A stretch of 56,985 nucleotides of DNA from Coriobacteriaceae bacterium AM100-PB1-1D-6A (GTDB taxonomy: Bacteria; Actinomycetota; Coriobacteriia; Coriobacteriales; Coriobacteriaceae): positions 1 to 56,985 of the forward strand of contig JAQDNC010000013.1 in NCBI GenBank assembly GCA_027660625.1. Reading direction: 5' to 3'. Under the pieces are notes generated by a model, which saw only the letters and a list, made by a program, of their open reading frames with translations, did not search any database and was not told where the DNA came from. A program made the translations under genes and the position numbers. Below, piece by piece: positions 16,605 through 25,026 of this stretch (position 1 is the stretch's first letter; every line of letters begins with the position of its first letter).

Positions 16605-17267
16605 TTACCATCCGGCACGGTTCCATACGTCCCAAATCTGGGCCGTTGTCTGGAGCACTTCATTACCCAAATCAAGCCCCACCGCGGCCGCCATCTGCGC
16701 CAAACATTGTGCGCGAGCAAGCATTCGCTCCTTGGGCTCGAGCGGACGGAACAATGGCAGCAGCCAAAGATTCGCTAACAACGATACGGCCTCCGCTGCT
16801 TCGCGCGGGCATTCGCACGCAATGGAGCCGTCGGCGATGCCCTCCTCGATTACTGGCAAGAGATTGCCATCGGCCGACTCGTCAAACGAACCTTGGTACT
16901 GCATCGCCAGCAGCCGCGAGCTTTTTACCGGATCTGCCGCAGGATGCATGCGAGCCCATAGCTCGATTTGCGGAACGACGGACTCGGGCGCATAAAGTCG
17001 TTTGAGCTTTTGAGCTCCCGTCATATTGCCAGCACCGAGTGTCGCGCGACGGTGCTCAGCAATCGGAGCCGTTGCCCGATCAAATGCGGCGTTGAAAATC
17101 TCCTCTTTGCTCTTAAAGTGATGATAGACAGCACCCTTGGTCATGCCATCGAGGCGGTCGACGATGTCTTGAATGCTCGTCCCCTCATAACCCTGTACGC
17201 AGAATAGCTCCAGCGCCGCGTCGAGAATCTTCGCGACCGTCTCCTCGGGATATTTATTACGACCCAT
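16605..17267 (-). CDS. TetR-family repressor of the MFS gene
   Basis: A 220-residue TetR regulator. The DNA-binding domain spans residues 10-55 (ILDAALELFCVQGYEGTSIQDIVDRLDGMTKGAVYHHF region), with the recognition helix in MTKGAVYHHFKSKEE. The C-terminal helical domain is of the type found with drug exporters. I start at ATG 17267 (GRNKYPEETVAKI follows); an ATG at 17303 has no ribosome site. It reads in the same direction as the MFS gene and both operators lie between them, so it may sit in a separate transcript that reads into the operators. Confidence 0.87.
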   Translation of the reverse strand: MGRNKYPEETVAKILDAALELFCVQGYEGTSIQDIVDRLDGMTKGAVYHHFKSKEEIFNAAFDRATAPIAEHRRATLGAGNMTGAQKLKRLYAPESVVPQIELWARMHPAADPVKSSRLLAMQYQGSFDESADGNLLPVIEEGIADGSIACECPREAAEAVSLLANLWLLPLFRPLEPKERMLARAQCLAQMAAAVGLDLGNEVLQTTAQIWDVWNRAGW

Positions 17268-17341
17268 AATCCGTCCATCCACAACGCAAGTCTTGTGCCT
17301 CATTGCAGCATTTTAACGTTGCGGATGGCAGGCGGTCGATT

Positions 17342-17680
17342 CTACACCGCGGCGGGGCCGCGTTCGCCGGTACGGATGCGGATGACTTCCTCGACCGGCT
17401 CGACCCAAATCTTACCGTCTCCAACGGCACCGGTGCGAGCGGCGTTGCAGATAATCTCGACAATGCCATCAACATGTTCATCGGCACAGATAAGGGTGAA
17501 CTGTACCTTGGGAATCGTGTTGACAAGCAACTCGTTGCCGCGCACGTATTCCTTCCAGCCATGCTGTGCGCCGCAGCCCTGCACCTGGTTGATAGTCATG
17601 CCGCGAACATCGGCAGCAAACAGCGCGTCTTTAAGAACCTCAAGTTTCTCAGCACGAACGATCGCCGTAATCTTCTTCAT
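17342..17680 (-). CDS. glnK: PII nitrogen regulatory protein (GlnK/GlnB type)
   Basis: A 112-residue PII trimer subunit, which senses ATP/ADP and 2-oxoglutarate and in this setting blocks the ammonium channel. It has the same length as E. coli GlnB and aligns without gaps: MKKITAIVRA at the start, the T-loop region GCGAQHGWKEYVRGNE (35-50), and the C-terminal signature TGAVGDGKIWV (83-93). Position 51, the tyrosine that is uridylylated or adenylylated in other bacteria, is leucine here, so that modification is not possible at that site. It follows amtB in the same direction after a 150-bp gap holding a large hairpin. An AGAGGA ribosome site is present. Confidence 0.92.
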   Translation of the reverse strand: MKKITAIVRAEKLEVLKDALFAADVRGMTINQVQGCGAQHGWKEYVRGNELLVNTIPKVQFTLICADEHVDGIVEIICNAARTGAVGDGKIWVEPVEEVIRIRTGERGPAAV

Positions 17681-17731
17681 AGTGAATTCCTCTCTTCAAT
17701 AAAAGAAATGAGTTGCCATTCAATGACGCGG

Positions 17732-17823
17732 GTTTCCCAGGTGCCGCAGATTGGGTTGAACGAGGAGCGCCGCGTACTTTTGTACGCAAGCGACGGTTTG
17801 AAACCCAAGGTGCGGTGCCTGGG
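17732..17823 (-). other. Large hairpin between amtB and glnK
   Basis: An imperfect outer stem (GGTTTCCCAGGTGCCGCA with the matching stretch ending at about 17823, roughly 16 of 21 pairs) surrounds a perfect inner one, GCGTAC-tttt-GTACGC (17773-17788). It could reduce read-through from amtB into glnK or protect one mRNA end. No T-run, so not a classical terminator. Confidence 0.4.
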
Positions 17824-17830
17824 GAAGCCG

Positions 17831-19108
17831 CTAATCGAGCCCGGAGAACGAAGGATACGCGCTCTCGCCGTGCTGACTCGCATCCAGGCCCAGCGCCTCG
17901 TCGGCCTCGTCCACACGCAGGCTGCCATGGAACAGCGCCTTGACCACCGCGGCGATCACCAAGTCGAGCACCAGCACAATAACGACCGTCACCACAATGC
18001 CCAGGACCTGCGAGACGAGCAGCGACACGTCACCCGTGTAGAACAGGCCACCCTTACCGGTCCACGAGAGCTCCGGCACACAGAACAGGCCCGTGAGCAC
18101 GCCGCCCAAGATGCCGCCGATACCGTGGCAACCGAACGCGTCGAGCGCATCGTCGTAGCCAAACTTGGTCTTAAGATGGCTGATGGCCAGGTAGCAGACG
18201 GGCGATACAATCAGGCCCATGACCAGCGCTGCCCACGGTTCGACAAAGCCCGCGCCCGGCGTGACCACCACAAGGCCCGCAACCAAACCGGTGCTGGCGC
18301 CCACCAGCGTGGGACGACCGGTGTGCACGCGCTCAACGGCGAGCCACGAGACCATGCCCGCCGCGCTGGCCGTCACGGTATTGAGGATGGCGAGTGCCGC
18401 AACGGCGTCGGCATTAAACTCGCTGCCGCCGTTAAAGCCAAACCAGCCAAACCAAAGCAGGCCGGCGCCCAGCGCCACAAACGGCACGTTATGCGGACGG
18501 TAGCTCACCATGCCAAAACCACGACGACGGCCGAGCATTAAGCAGAGAATCAGGCCCGTCAGACCGGACGAAATGTGTACCACGTCGCCGCCGGCAAAGT
18601 CGAGCGCGCCGATCATGTCACCGATAAAGGAGCCCTCGCCGCCCCAAACCATGTGGGCGAGCGGCGCATAGACCACAAGCAGCCAAATGCCCAGGAAGGC
18701 CGTCATGGCACCAAACTTAACGCGGCCGGCCAGGCTGCCCGTGACGATAGCAGCCGTGATCATGGCAAACGCCATCTGGAAAGCGATGTTGATAATCTGA
18801 GGGTAGACGGCGCCATCCGCAGCATTGCCCTCGGCCGCCTGCAGCACCTGGTTGAGCACCGGCAGGCACAGCAGCTGGTCAAGGCCTCCAATAAACGGAC
18901 TCGAGCCGTCTCCGCCATAGGCCAGCGACCAGCCGGCAACAATCCACAGCACACCAACCAGGCCAATGGCGCCAAAGCACATGAGCATGGTGTTGATGAC
19001 ATTTTTGCGCCTGGACAGGCCGCCATAGAAAAACGCCAGACCCGGTGTTATTAAAAACACGAGCATGGTGCAGATGAGCATAAACGTTGTCGATCCCGTA
19101 TCGTACAT
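17831..19108 (-). CDS. amtB: Ammonium transporter
   Basis: A 425-residue Amt/Rh channel with 11 membrane spans that conducts ammonium. Recognisable blocks are the first helix and loop (FFYGGLSRRKN), FQMAFAMITAAIVTG, the signature DFAGGDVVHISSG, the pore histidine region HNVPFVALG, and FGCHGIGGILGG with the second pore histidine. The start is ATG 19108 (GGGAGAG 5 nt upstream); the longer frame upstream has no family likeness. It pairs with glnK downstream, the usual amtB-glnK arrangement for nitrogen control. Confidence 0.93.
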   Translation of the reverse strand: MYDTGSTTFMLICTMLVFLITPGLAFFYGGLSRRKNVINTMLMCFGAIGLVGVLWIVAGWSLAYGGDGSSPFIGGLDQLLCLPVLNQVLQAAEGNAADGAVYPQIINIAFQMAFAMITAAIVTGSLAGRVKFGAMTAFLGIWLLVVYAPLAHMVWGGEGSFIGDMIGALDFAGGDVVHISSGLTGLILCLMLGRRRGFGMVSYRPHNVPFVALGAGLLWFGWFGFNGGSEFNADAVAALAILNTVTASAAGMVSWLAVERVHTGRPTLVGASTGLVAGLVVVTPGAGFVEPWAALVMGLIVSPVCYLAISHLKTKFGYDDALDAFGCHGIGGILGGVLTGLFCVPELSWTGKGGLFYTGDVSLLVSQVLGIVVTVVIVLVLDLVIAAVVKALFHGSLRVDEADEALGLDASQHGESAYPSFSGLD

Positions 19109-19210
19109 TCGCTCTCCCTTGGTCGCGTGGACGTTGTCGGCGCCCATAATGCGGCCGAGGGGCAACTGGTGTAGACCAGATACGGCGTTGTTAAACGCTG
19201 CGTTGTCGAA

Positions 19211-19280
19211 TGGAAACGGTGCCGCAATCTTGGAAACGGCACGGCAACGGACGCGAAACGAAGGGGAAACGCGTAAATCA
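19211..19280 (-). promoter_or_regulatory. Repeated GGAAACG boxes upstream of amtB
   Basis: TGGAAACGG occurs at 19211 and 19231, exactly 20 bp apart, with looser copies (CGAAACGAA, GGGAAACGC) further on. They lie 100-170 bp upstream of amtB and could be activator sites for nitrogen control; the protein is unknown. Confidence 0.3.
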
Positions 19281-19362
19281 AGAGGCCATCTATGTCCGCA
19301 TTTCAAATCAGCTATATGCAGAGGCAAGGCAGTCCCAAGGCAGACTCCGCATCAGATTCGTC

Positions 19363-19505
19363 CGTGATTCCCCTAGGGAAAACACGGCTAGGCGCTCTTT
19401 AGCGTGTTTTCCCTAGGGGAATCACAGTCGGCGTCGGCAGTAGCGTGTTTTCCCTAGGGAGATCACACCTGGGCGGAGCAGGGTGACGCCCCCTTAAGGA
19501 AAACG
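19363..19505. repeat. CCCTAGGG palindrome array, left copy
   Basis: Three 22-bp sites of the form GTGWTTYCCCTAGGG.. ..CAC begin at 19364 (inverted), 19404 and 19445, and a degenerate fourth at about 19483; spacing is 40, 41 and 38 bp. The same array, spacers included, is repeated at 20791-20934 on the other side of the AbiEi/DUF559 gene. Each site is a near-perfect dyad centred on CCTAGG. Confidence 0.85.
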
Positions 19506-19577
19506 AAGCTGACGACCATATCAAAAAGCCATACCACGCAAAACAACCCTTATCAGCCTCTCCTCCACTGCCCAACA

Positions 19578-20558
19578 CTACATATGAGGAGCGACTTTTG
19601 GCACATCGAAACGCCTCAGTAGGTGTTCGAGATAACCGTCCTCGTACACGCGACTAAATTGCACCCTCATGACCGGAATGCCCAGAGCCGTAATGTGCGA
19701 CTCTCGTTGACGCTCTGCAACCAAGCGCCTTTGTATCTCTTTTCCCAGGCCGTCCGCACCAACGTATTTGCCAAAACCATCGACCTCAATAATTAAGCGA
19801 ATCCCATTCGGCAACTCGTAGTACATATCGGCACGAATCGCACCGCCATCGATCGGGTCAACAAACTCGGCTTGCAACATGGTCGGAGGAAGGTAACCCA
19901 GCGCGATAATCAATCCGTGCACGATGGATTCGCCGCCGCTCTCCGAAGCGCCATCGGCATAGCGCGCTACCATCTCAGCGCACAAGGCCCCAGAGCGACA
20001 TCGCGCCAGCGCTTCAACATAGTCGCGATACTTTTGGATATCAAGCTTGCAGAACCGCAGGGCGCTATCAGCTATAGCCAGACCGTCTTCAAAAGAAGCA
20101 ACAAGTGAGCAGTCGAGCACCGTCCGTTCTAGCGTCGTTCGTTTCACGGTGCCGTTTAGCTCGATCTCATTTAGAGGGCACTCATGCCGATGGATTCCCG
20201 TACCGCACCTACCATGCGAGCGCCCGCTAGCTACAAGATGAATTGTGTCCAGATATTTCTTCGAAACCCAAAGTCCATGGTCAAGCGCAGCAGAAAAGGA
20301 GCAGACGGCCTCGTCAGGGTGCTCGTCGAGAAACGTATTTTGAACATAGCGCCAACGAACGCGCGGACTCGTCTTGAGCGCATCCCACGTGGAGGCGCGC
20401 ATGAACATCCCACTAAACGGACGCACGGCCACCCCTGCCGCTACGGCGCGACGAAGCGCTTCGCGATCCGCCCTGGTTTTGGGCACTAGACAACGCTGCA
20501 AGCGCTCCGCCCCATCAAGCTGTTCTTCAATCCTTTGCCGTGCGCTGGTATTCCTCAC
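19578..20558 (-). CDS. AbiEi-like winged-helix protein with DUF559 (nuclease-fold) C-terminus
   Basis: About 326 residues. The N-terminal third (LRRAVAAGVAVRPFSGMFMRA, then WDALKTSPRVRWRYVQ) resembles the AbiEi antitoxin/winged-helix family. The C-terminal third has the PD-(D/E)XK-like pattern of DUF559/Vsr nucleases: RADMYY (acidic), then RLIIEVDGFGKY with the E-x-D-G core, then RQRESHITALGIPVMRV. I start at GTG 20558 because GGAGGTGG lies 6 nt upstream; a longer frame to 20765 has no such site. No AbiEii toxin gene is adjacent, so this is not a classical type IV pair. Identical site arrays flank it on both sides, suggesting that it is a self-regulated or mobile defence-type cassette (inference). 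The GC content is lower than in its neighbours. Confidence 0.6.
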   Translation of the reverse strand: MRNTSARQRIEEQLDGAERLQRCLVPKTRADREALRRAVAAGVAVRPFSGMFMRASTWDALKTSPRVRWRYVQNTFLDEHPDEAVCSFSAALDHGLWVSKKYLDTIHLVASGRSHGRCGTGIHRHECPLNEIELNGTVKRTTLERTVLDCSLVASFEDGLAIADSALRFCKLDIQKYRDYVEALARCRSGALCAEMVARYADGASESGGESIVHGLIIALGYLPPTMLQAEFVDPIDGGAIRADMYYELPNGIRLIIEVDGFGKYVGADGLGKEIQRRLVAERQRESHITALGIPVMRVQFSRVYEDGYLEHLLRRFDVPKVAPHM

Positions 20559-20790
20559 GAAAGCCACCTCCCAATAGAGGCAGCATAGCCAAAAGGCACC
20601 TTGCCAATCTCTTGCCATTAACTGACCAAAAGCTTGACGTACTGCTTGACGCCGCAGGTCAAAGACGTCATCCCGGCGCGCACCACAACTACGTCGCTCG
20701 GTGAACGGTTGTCCTCGAGGTGCAGGCGGCAGTTTCCTTGCCCTCTCTAGGCCCTCTGGCATCAATGACGCCTCATAGCCTCAGTTCAAA

Positions 20791-20934
20791 CGTGATTCCC
20801 CTAGGGGAAACACGGCTAGGAGCTCTTTAGCGTGTTTTCCCTAAGGGAATCACAGTCGGCGTCGGCAGTAGCGTGTTTTCCCTAGGGAGATCACGATTGG
20901 GCAGAGCGATAAGGTGACTTCCCTAGGAAACACG
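20791..20934. repeat. CCCTAGGG palindrome array, right copy
   Basis: Four 22-bp sites starting at 20792 (inverted), 20832, 20873 and 20914 with 40-41 bp period. The spacers of the first two intervals match those of the left array with at most one change; the third differs. The array lies just upstream of the AbiEi/DUF559 reading frame and downstream of the CmpB-like gene (whose stop is at 20966). Confidence 0.85.
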
Positions 20935-20965
20935 CACTTGCAAGGCGCCTCTACGACTCCAGCTC

Positions 20966-21985
20966 TTAGCGCCGGAACAGTTCGCGGGCTCGGTCGCGGA
21001 GATTAGTTGCTCGAATGACACCTTCGTAGCGATGGATGCGCAGACGCGGGAAGGCATTGAAGAAGCGCAGGTCGCGACGACTGAGTGACACACTCGGCAC
21101 CGGACGGCTCGCGCGCCTGCCGGCACGGAGACGGGCGAGCGATGGATGGGGCACGCTCGGCGCGGCATCGGCCACGCGGCGGGCGGCAAGCGCCAGGCCA
21201 TGAGCGCCGTCCGAGATAAACGTCGGCATCGAAGCCCTCTCACGCAGGGCATCGAGCGTTGCGTCGCCCAGCTCGGCCAGCCACGCGTTAACGGCACGGC
21301 TGCGGATATGCGTCTGCGCCACCGAGTCGATCGCCGAATCGGGAATACGTTCGAGCATGGAGTCAGACGCGTCGGCAAGCGACTCGTTGATGCGGTCGGC
21401 AAGGTCGGCGCGCACACGCTCCAGCTGATCGGACAGGCGGCGCCAGCTGGCCAAAGAGCACACCGCATCGACCATCATCGCGACCGCGACGATAAAGGCC
21501 GCCAGCCGCACAATCAGCACCGGCAGATGGCCGAGCAGCCCCAGCAATGCCGGCTCCACTAAACGGCAAATGCACAGCGCGCCCAGGCCAAACGCGCAGG
21601 CCCAGTACAGACAGATGCGTCCATGCAAATTAAACGGCAGGTGCGAGTAATCCCAAAAGCGCGCGCCTGTTGTCTTTTCCAATAGAAGGCCCACGCTGTA
21701 CTCGATTACGCTGCATACAAGCGCCGCCGCGACAAACTGGCCCGAGGCATCCGGAATCCCGCGCAGCAAAAGCCAGCAGGCGATGCCGCCCACACCATAG
21801 ATAGGACAACACGGCCCCAGCAAGAATCCGCTGTTGGCGAAGCGTCCTTGGTTAAGCATGGCGCATACTGTCGACTCCCATGCCCAGCCGCAAAACCCGT
21901 AAAAGGCAAACGAGAGCACCAGCGCCGAGAGCGGACAGGCGGCAAGCGTCGCGCCGTCAAATGCCATATCAATCGCGGTCCCCAC
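20966..21985 (-). CDS. CmpB-like membrane protein (PF06541, putative ABC-transporter type IV)
   Basis: A 339-residue protein. Residues 15-190 hold five or six membrane spans with the family blocks GFCGWAWESTVC, FANSGFLLGPCCPIYGVGG, and FWDYSHLPFNLHGRICLYW. The remaining 150 residues are soluble, helical and arginine-rich. The family is named after a putative ABC component but its job is not known. The start is GTG 21985, 4 bp past the HD gene stop, with GGAGAGG upstream, so both genes are one operon. Confidence 0.8.
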   Translation of the reverse strand: MGTAIDMAFDGATLAACPLSALVLSFAFYGFCGWAWESTVCAMLNQGRFANSGFLLGPCCPIYGVGGIACWLLLRGIPDASGQFVAAALVCSVIEYSVGLLLEKTTGARFWDYSHLPFNLHGRICLYWACAFGLGALCICRLVEPALLGLLGHLPVLIVRLAAFIVAVAMMVDAVCSLASWRRLSDQLERVRADLADRINESLADASDSMLERIPDSAIDSVAQTHIRSRAVNAWLAELGDATLDALRERASMPTFISDGAHGLALAARRVADAAPSVPHPSLARLRAGRRASRPVPSVSLSRRDLRFFNAFPRLRIHRYEGVIRATNLRDRARELFRR

Positions 21986-21988
21986 CGT

Positions 21989-22525
21989 CTACCCTCTCCT
22001 CTTTTCGCTCGATGCTTTACTCATGCCATCGTCAGCCTCATCCTTGCGCGGCAGACGGCCGGCGACCGTCTCGCACAGTGCGCACCACTTATCAGCCAGG
22101 CACACAATCCATGCCTCGCGACACGTCGGCGGCACTGGCACCAGCGGAAACATATGTCGCGCGATAATATTCCGTTCGCGCGGCGTCAGCTCAAAATCCT
22201 CTTCGGCACGTGCCAGGGCAAAAAATGGATGCCGAAATCCGTGCAGTCGATGGCTCGGATCGGGGTCATGCCAATCGTAGAGAAAGTAATCGTGTAACAA
22301 GGCTCCGCGCAACAGCGATGCACGGTCGACCGAAATGCCAGCACGGCCCAAGCGCTCGGCAAAGGACAGGCTCGCCCGCGCTACCGAAGTCACATGTGCA
22401 TAGACCGTCACGTCGCCATGCTGGATAAACTCGTGCGTCAGGTCCAAGCGGCCCGCCTGGGCCAGCTGGTGGGCGGCATAGTCGACCTCGTGCGCGATTT
22501 TCTCGGCACGAACGGCATCAGACAT
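21989..22525 (-). CDS. HD-domain phosphohydrolase
   Basis: A 178-residue HD-superfamily protein. Metal ligands visible are His44 in YAHVTSV, the HD pair His78-Asp79 in LLHDYFLYDW, and further histidines in GFRHPFFA and IARHMFPL; an Asp near residue 145 (CLADKWC) closes the site. Such proteins hydrolyse phosphomonoesters or nucleotides. The start at 22525 has AAGGAGG upstream. It precedes the CmpB-like gene in a tight operon. Confidence 0.85.
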   Translation of the reverse strand: MSDAVRAEKIAHEVDYAAHQLAQAGRLDLTHEFIQHGDVTVYAHVTSVARASLSFAERLGRAGISVDRASLLRGALLHDYFLYDWHDPDPSHRLHGFRHPFFALARAEEDFELTPRERNIIARHMFPLVPVPPTCREAWIVCLADKWCALCETVAGRLPRKDEADDGMSKASSEKRRG

Positions 22526-22753
22526 GCTGCCTCCTTCCAGCGGCTCACGGCGGCAAGCCACGGCCTGCACGCATTGAATAAAATCAACATCGAATCTACC
22601 AGTATGGCATCGGACAAAACGTTTTGCCCCGCCAGTTGGCGAATTACCGCGCCGCCGTCACATATCAAACGCCAAAATGTGCGAGACTGTTCTGTGCAAT
22701 TGTGCCGGCCGAGGGAGCGCCGGCGCTCGATTCGCATGGAGTAACCCACAACG

Positions 22754-24535
22754 ATGCTGCTTACGCAAACGACAACGCCCGAGGACGTCAAGGCTCTTAA
22801 TCGCGCCGAGCTCCCGCAGCTCTGCGACGAGATTCGCCACGCCATCCTCGAAAGCTCCGCCGCTGTCGGCGGACACGTTGCCCCCAACCTAGGCGTCGTT
22901 GAACTCACGGTCGCACTCCATCGCGTGTTTAACTCCCCCATCGACAAGCTTGTCTTTGACGTTTCGCACCAGACCTACGCCCACAAGGCGCTGACCGGGC
23001 GCGCGTACACCTATATCGATCCGGAGCGTTATGGCGAGGCCTCTGGCTTTGCCAATCCCGACGAGTCCGGGCATGACCTGTTTGCCATGGGTCACACCTC
23101 GACCTCGGTGAGCTTGGGCTGCGGTCTTGCCCACGCGCGCGACCTGGCGGGTGACACGTATAACGTCATTACCGTTATTGGCGACGGCTCGCTTTCGGGC
23201 GGTCTGGCTTTTGAGGGCTTTAACAATGCCGCCGATCTCGACAGTAACTTGATCATTATCGTCAACGATAACGACCAGTCCATTGCCGAAAACCACGGTG
23301 GTCTGTATCGCAATCTGGCCGAGCTGCGCGCCAGCAACGGCACCTGCGAGCGCAACGTTTTCCGCGCGCTGGGGCTCGACTATCGCTACCTGGACGCCGG
23401 CAACGATGTCCAAGCGCTGGTCGATACGCTGCAGGAGCTGCGCGATATCGATCATCCCATCGTGCTGCACGTCTCCACCGCCAAGGGCAAGGGCTTTGAG
23501 CCGGCCCAGAGCGACCCCGAGCACTGGCATCATGTGGGGCCCTTCGATATGGCAACCGGTCGCAAACTTTGCCCGGGCCACCCGAGCGAGCCCGCGCCGC
23601 GCACCTATGCCGATATTACGAGCGAGGCACTCAACGCCGCTATCGCGAACGACCCGCAGGTTGTCGCCATCACGGCTGCCACGCCCTATATCATGGGCTT
23701 TACGCCCGAGCTTCGCGCCGCGGCAGGCAAGCAGTTTGTCGACGTGGGCATTGCCGAAGAGCACGCCGTCACCTTTGCCACCGCGCTCGCCAGCGCCGGC
23801 GCCAAGCCGGTCTTTGGCGCATACGGCACGTTTTTGCAGCGCGCCTACGATGAACTGTGGCACGACCTGTGCCTCAACGACGCCCCCGCAACCATCCTGG
23901 TGTTTGGCGCTTCGGTCTTTGGCACAACGTCCGAGACGCACCTCTCGTTCTTTGATATTTCCATGCTGGGCGGACTTCCCAACATGCGCTACCTGGCACC
24001 GGCCTGCATGGAAGAATACTTGTCCATGCTGAGCTGGTCGCTCGACCACCGCGAGCATCCCGTGGCAATCCGCGTACCGGGCATCGGCCTGGTAAGCCGT
24101 CCCGATCTGGCGCCCGCCGAGGGCGCCGATTATGGCATCGTGCGCTACGACGTCGCGCGTCAGGGCCGCGATGTAGCCGTGCTTGCGCTTGGCGACTTCT
24201 TTGAACTGGGCGAGCACGTGGCAAACCGCTTGGCTGCCGAGTACGGCATCGAGGCCACGCTCGTCAACCCGCGCTTTGCAACCGAGCTTGACCGCAAGTT
24301 TCTCGACAGCCTTGCCGCCGAGCATCGCGTTGTCGTCACCCTCGAGGACGGCATCTTGGACGGTGGGTGGGGCGAGCGTGTCGCGTGCTACTTGGCCTGC
24401 ACGCCTGTGCGCACGCGCACCTTTGGCATCGCCAAGGGCTTCCCCGACCGCTACGACCCCAACGAGCTGCTCGCGCAGAACGGCATGACGGTCGAGAACA
24501 TGGCCGCCGAAGCCGTAAGGCTACTCAACGAGTAA
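22754..24535 (+). CDS. dxs: 1-deoxy-D-xylulose-5-phosphate synthase
   Basis: Condenses pyruvate and glyceraldehyde 3-phosphate with thiamine diphosphate, the entry step of the MEP isoprenoid pathway. The 593-residue protein shows FDVSHQTYAHK and GHTSTSVSLG in the N-terminal domain, the TPP/Mg motif GDGSLSGGLAFEGFNNAA, the catalytic glutamate in GIAEEHAVTFA, and the C-terminal transketolase-like domain with LEDGILDGGWGERV. It is a little shorter than the typical 620 residues. The ribosome site (GGAG) is 12-13 nt from the ATG, a long gap. A strong terminator follows the stop codon directly. Confidence 0.9.
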   Translation: MLLTQTTTPEDVKALNRAELPQLCDEIRHAILESSAAVGGHVAPNLGVVELTVALHRVFNSPIDKLVFDVSHQTYAHKALTGRAYTYIDPERYGEASGFANPDESGHDLFAMGHTSTSVSLGCGLAHARDLAGDTYNVITVIGDGSLSGGLAFEGFNNAADLDSNLIIIVNDNDQSIAENHGGLYRNLAELRASNGTCERNVFRALGLDYRYLDAGNDVQALVDTLQELRDIDHPIVLHVSTAKGKGFEPAQSDPEHWHHVGPFDMATGRKLCPGHPSEPAPRTYADITSEALNAAIANDPQVVAITAATPYIMGFTPELRAAAGKQFVDVGIAEEHAVTFATALASAGAKPVFGAYGTFLQRAYDELWHDLCLNDAPATILVFGASVFGTTSETHLSFFDISMLGGLPNMRYLAPACMEEYLSMLSWSLDHREHPVAIRVPGIGLVSRPDLAPAEGADYGIVRYDVARQGRDVAVLALGDFFELGEHVANRLAAEYGIEATLVNPRFATELDRKFLDSLAAEHRVVVTLEDGILDGGWGERVACYLACTPVRTRTFGIAKGFPDRYDPNELLAQNGMTVENMAAEAVRLLNE

Positions 24536-24537
24536 AT

Positions 24538-24576
24538 AACCTCCGCAAGGGAAGCACCCCTGCGGAGGTTTTTATT
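24538..24576 (+). terminator. Terminator of dxs
   Basis: AACCTCCGCA (24538-24547) pairs with TGCGGAGGTT (24561-24570), followed by a T-rich tail. Confidence 0.9.
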
Positions 24577-24590
24577 TTCGCGACGCGATT

Positions 24591-24809
24591 ATCTCAATCT
24601 GTAACATCTAGAGGATAAATCCTCGTCCAGATGTTACAGATCTAGATAAGACATCTTAGTCCCAGACCTTTGTCTCAATCTGTAACAGATAGAGACCTTT
24701 TGTCCGTCCAGATGTTACAGATCGAGACATTCGAATCCCCCTGAAGAGATAATCTCGATCTGTAACAGCTAGAACCCATTTCCTCGTCTACCTGTTACAG
24801 ATTGAGACA
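24591..24809. repeat. Three evenly spaced 45-bp TCTGTAACA hairpins
   Basis: ATCTGTAACA and its inverted copy TGTTACAGAT occur three times, at 24597-24641, 24678-24722 and 24758-24802. Each unit is exactly 45 bp, the loop is always 25 nt, and the start-to-start distances are 81 and 80 bp. The stems extend outward with CTCAA or CTCGA and TNGAGA; loops share TAGA near the start and GTC near the end but otherwise differ. The rest of the 24536-25026 gap holds a 33-bp repeat and a promoter, no gene. Confidence 0.85.
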
Positions 24810-24877
24810 AAACAACGAGACCGGCCGCCCGCAAAACGCTTTCTTAGCTGTAATAATCAACGTTTGCCCAGATAAAG

Positions 24878-24910
24878 CCTACCAAAATAAACCTGTCCCT
24901 TTTTGGTAGG
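24878..24910 (+). repeat. 33-bp AAATAAACCTGTCCC hairpin repeat, copy 1
   Basis: CCTACCAAAATAAACCTGTC then CCTTTTTGGTAGG; the ends pair as a hairpin. One of five copies in the window (others at 34854, 37122, 43241 and, reversed, 46797). Preceded by CCCAGATAAA like most copies. Confidence 0.85.
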
Positions 24911-24953
24911 TAGAATTACCCATAAGGTAAGTATGTTTCTGAGTTATTTCGTG

Positions 24954-24983
24954 TTGACCCATTTGAGCGCGATAGGGTATAAC
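24954..24983 (+). promoter_or_regulatory. Promoter of the amino-acid ABC operon
   Basis: TTGACC (24954-24959), 18-bp spacer, TATAAC (24978-24983), 44 bp before the ATG of the binding protein. Confidence 0.65.
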
Positions 24984-25026
24984 TCTACTCAACCGCTAGG
25001 GATTTTATTGAGAAAGGTGTTCTACC

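Noticed and set aside
19109..19362. Glutamine riboswitch upstream of amtB
   Set aside because: No match to the glnA/Downstream-peptide motif that I can see; only GGAAACG direct repeats.
19363..19505. CRISPR array (22-bp repeats, ~19-bp spacers)
   Set aside because: Repeats are palindromic dyads in mixed orientation, spacers are the same in the two arrays, and no cas genes are near.
20559..20765. N-terminal extension of the AbiEi/DUF559 protein by 69 residues
   Set aside because: No ribosome site and no family likeness; the GTG at 20558 has GGAGGTGG at good distance.
24591..24809. CRISPR array or riboswitch
   Set aside because: Units are inverted repeats with their own loops, not direct repeats; they do not match any riboswitch I know, and they lie upstream of the transporter promoter rather than in its leader.
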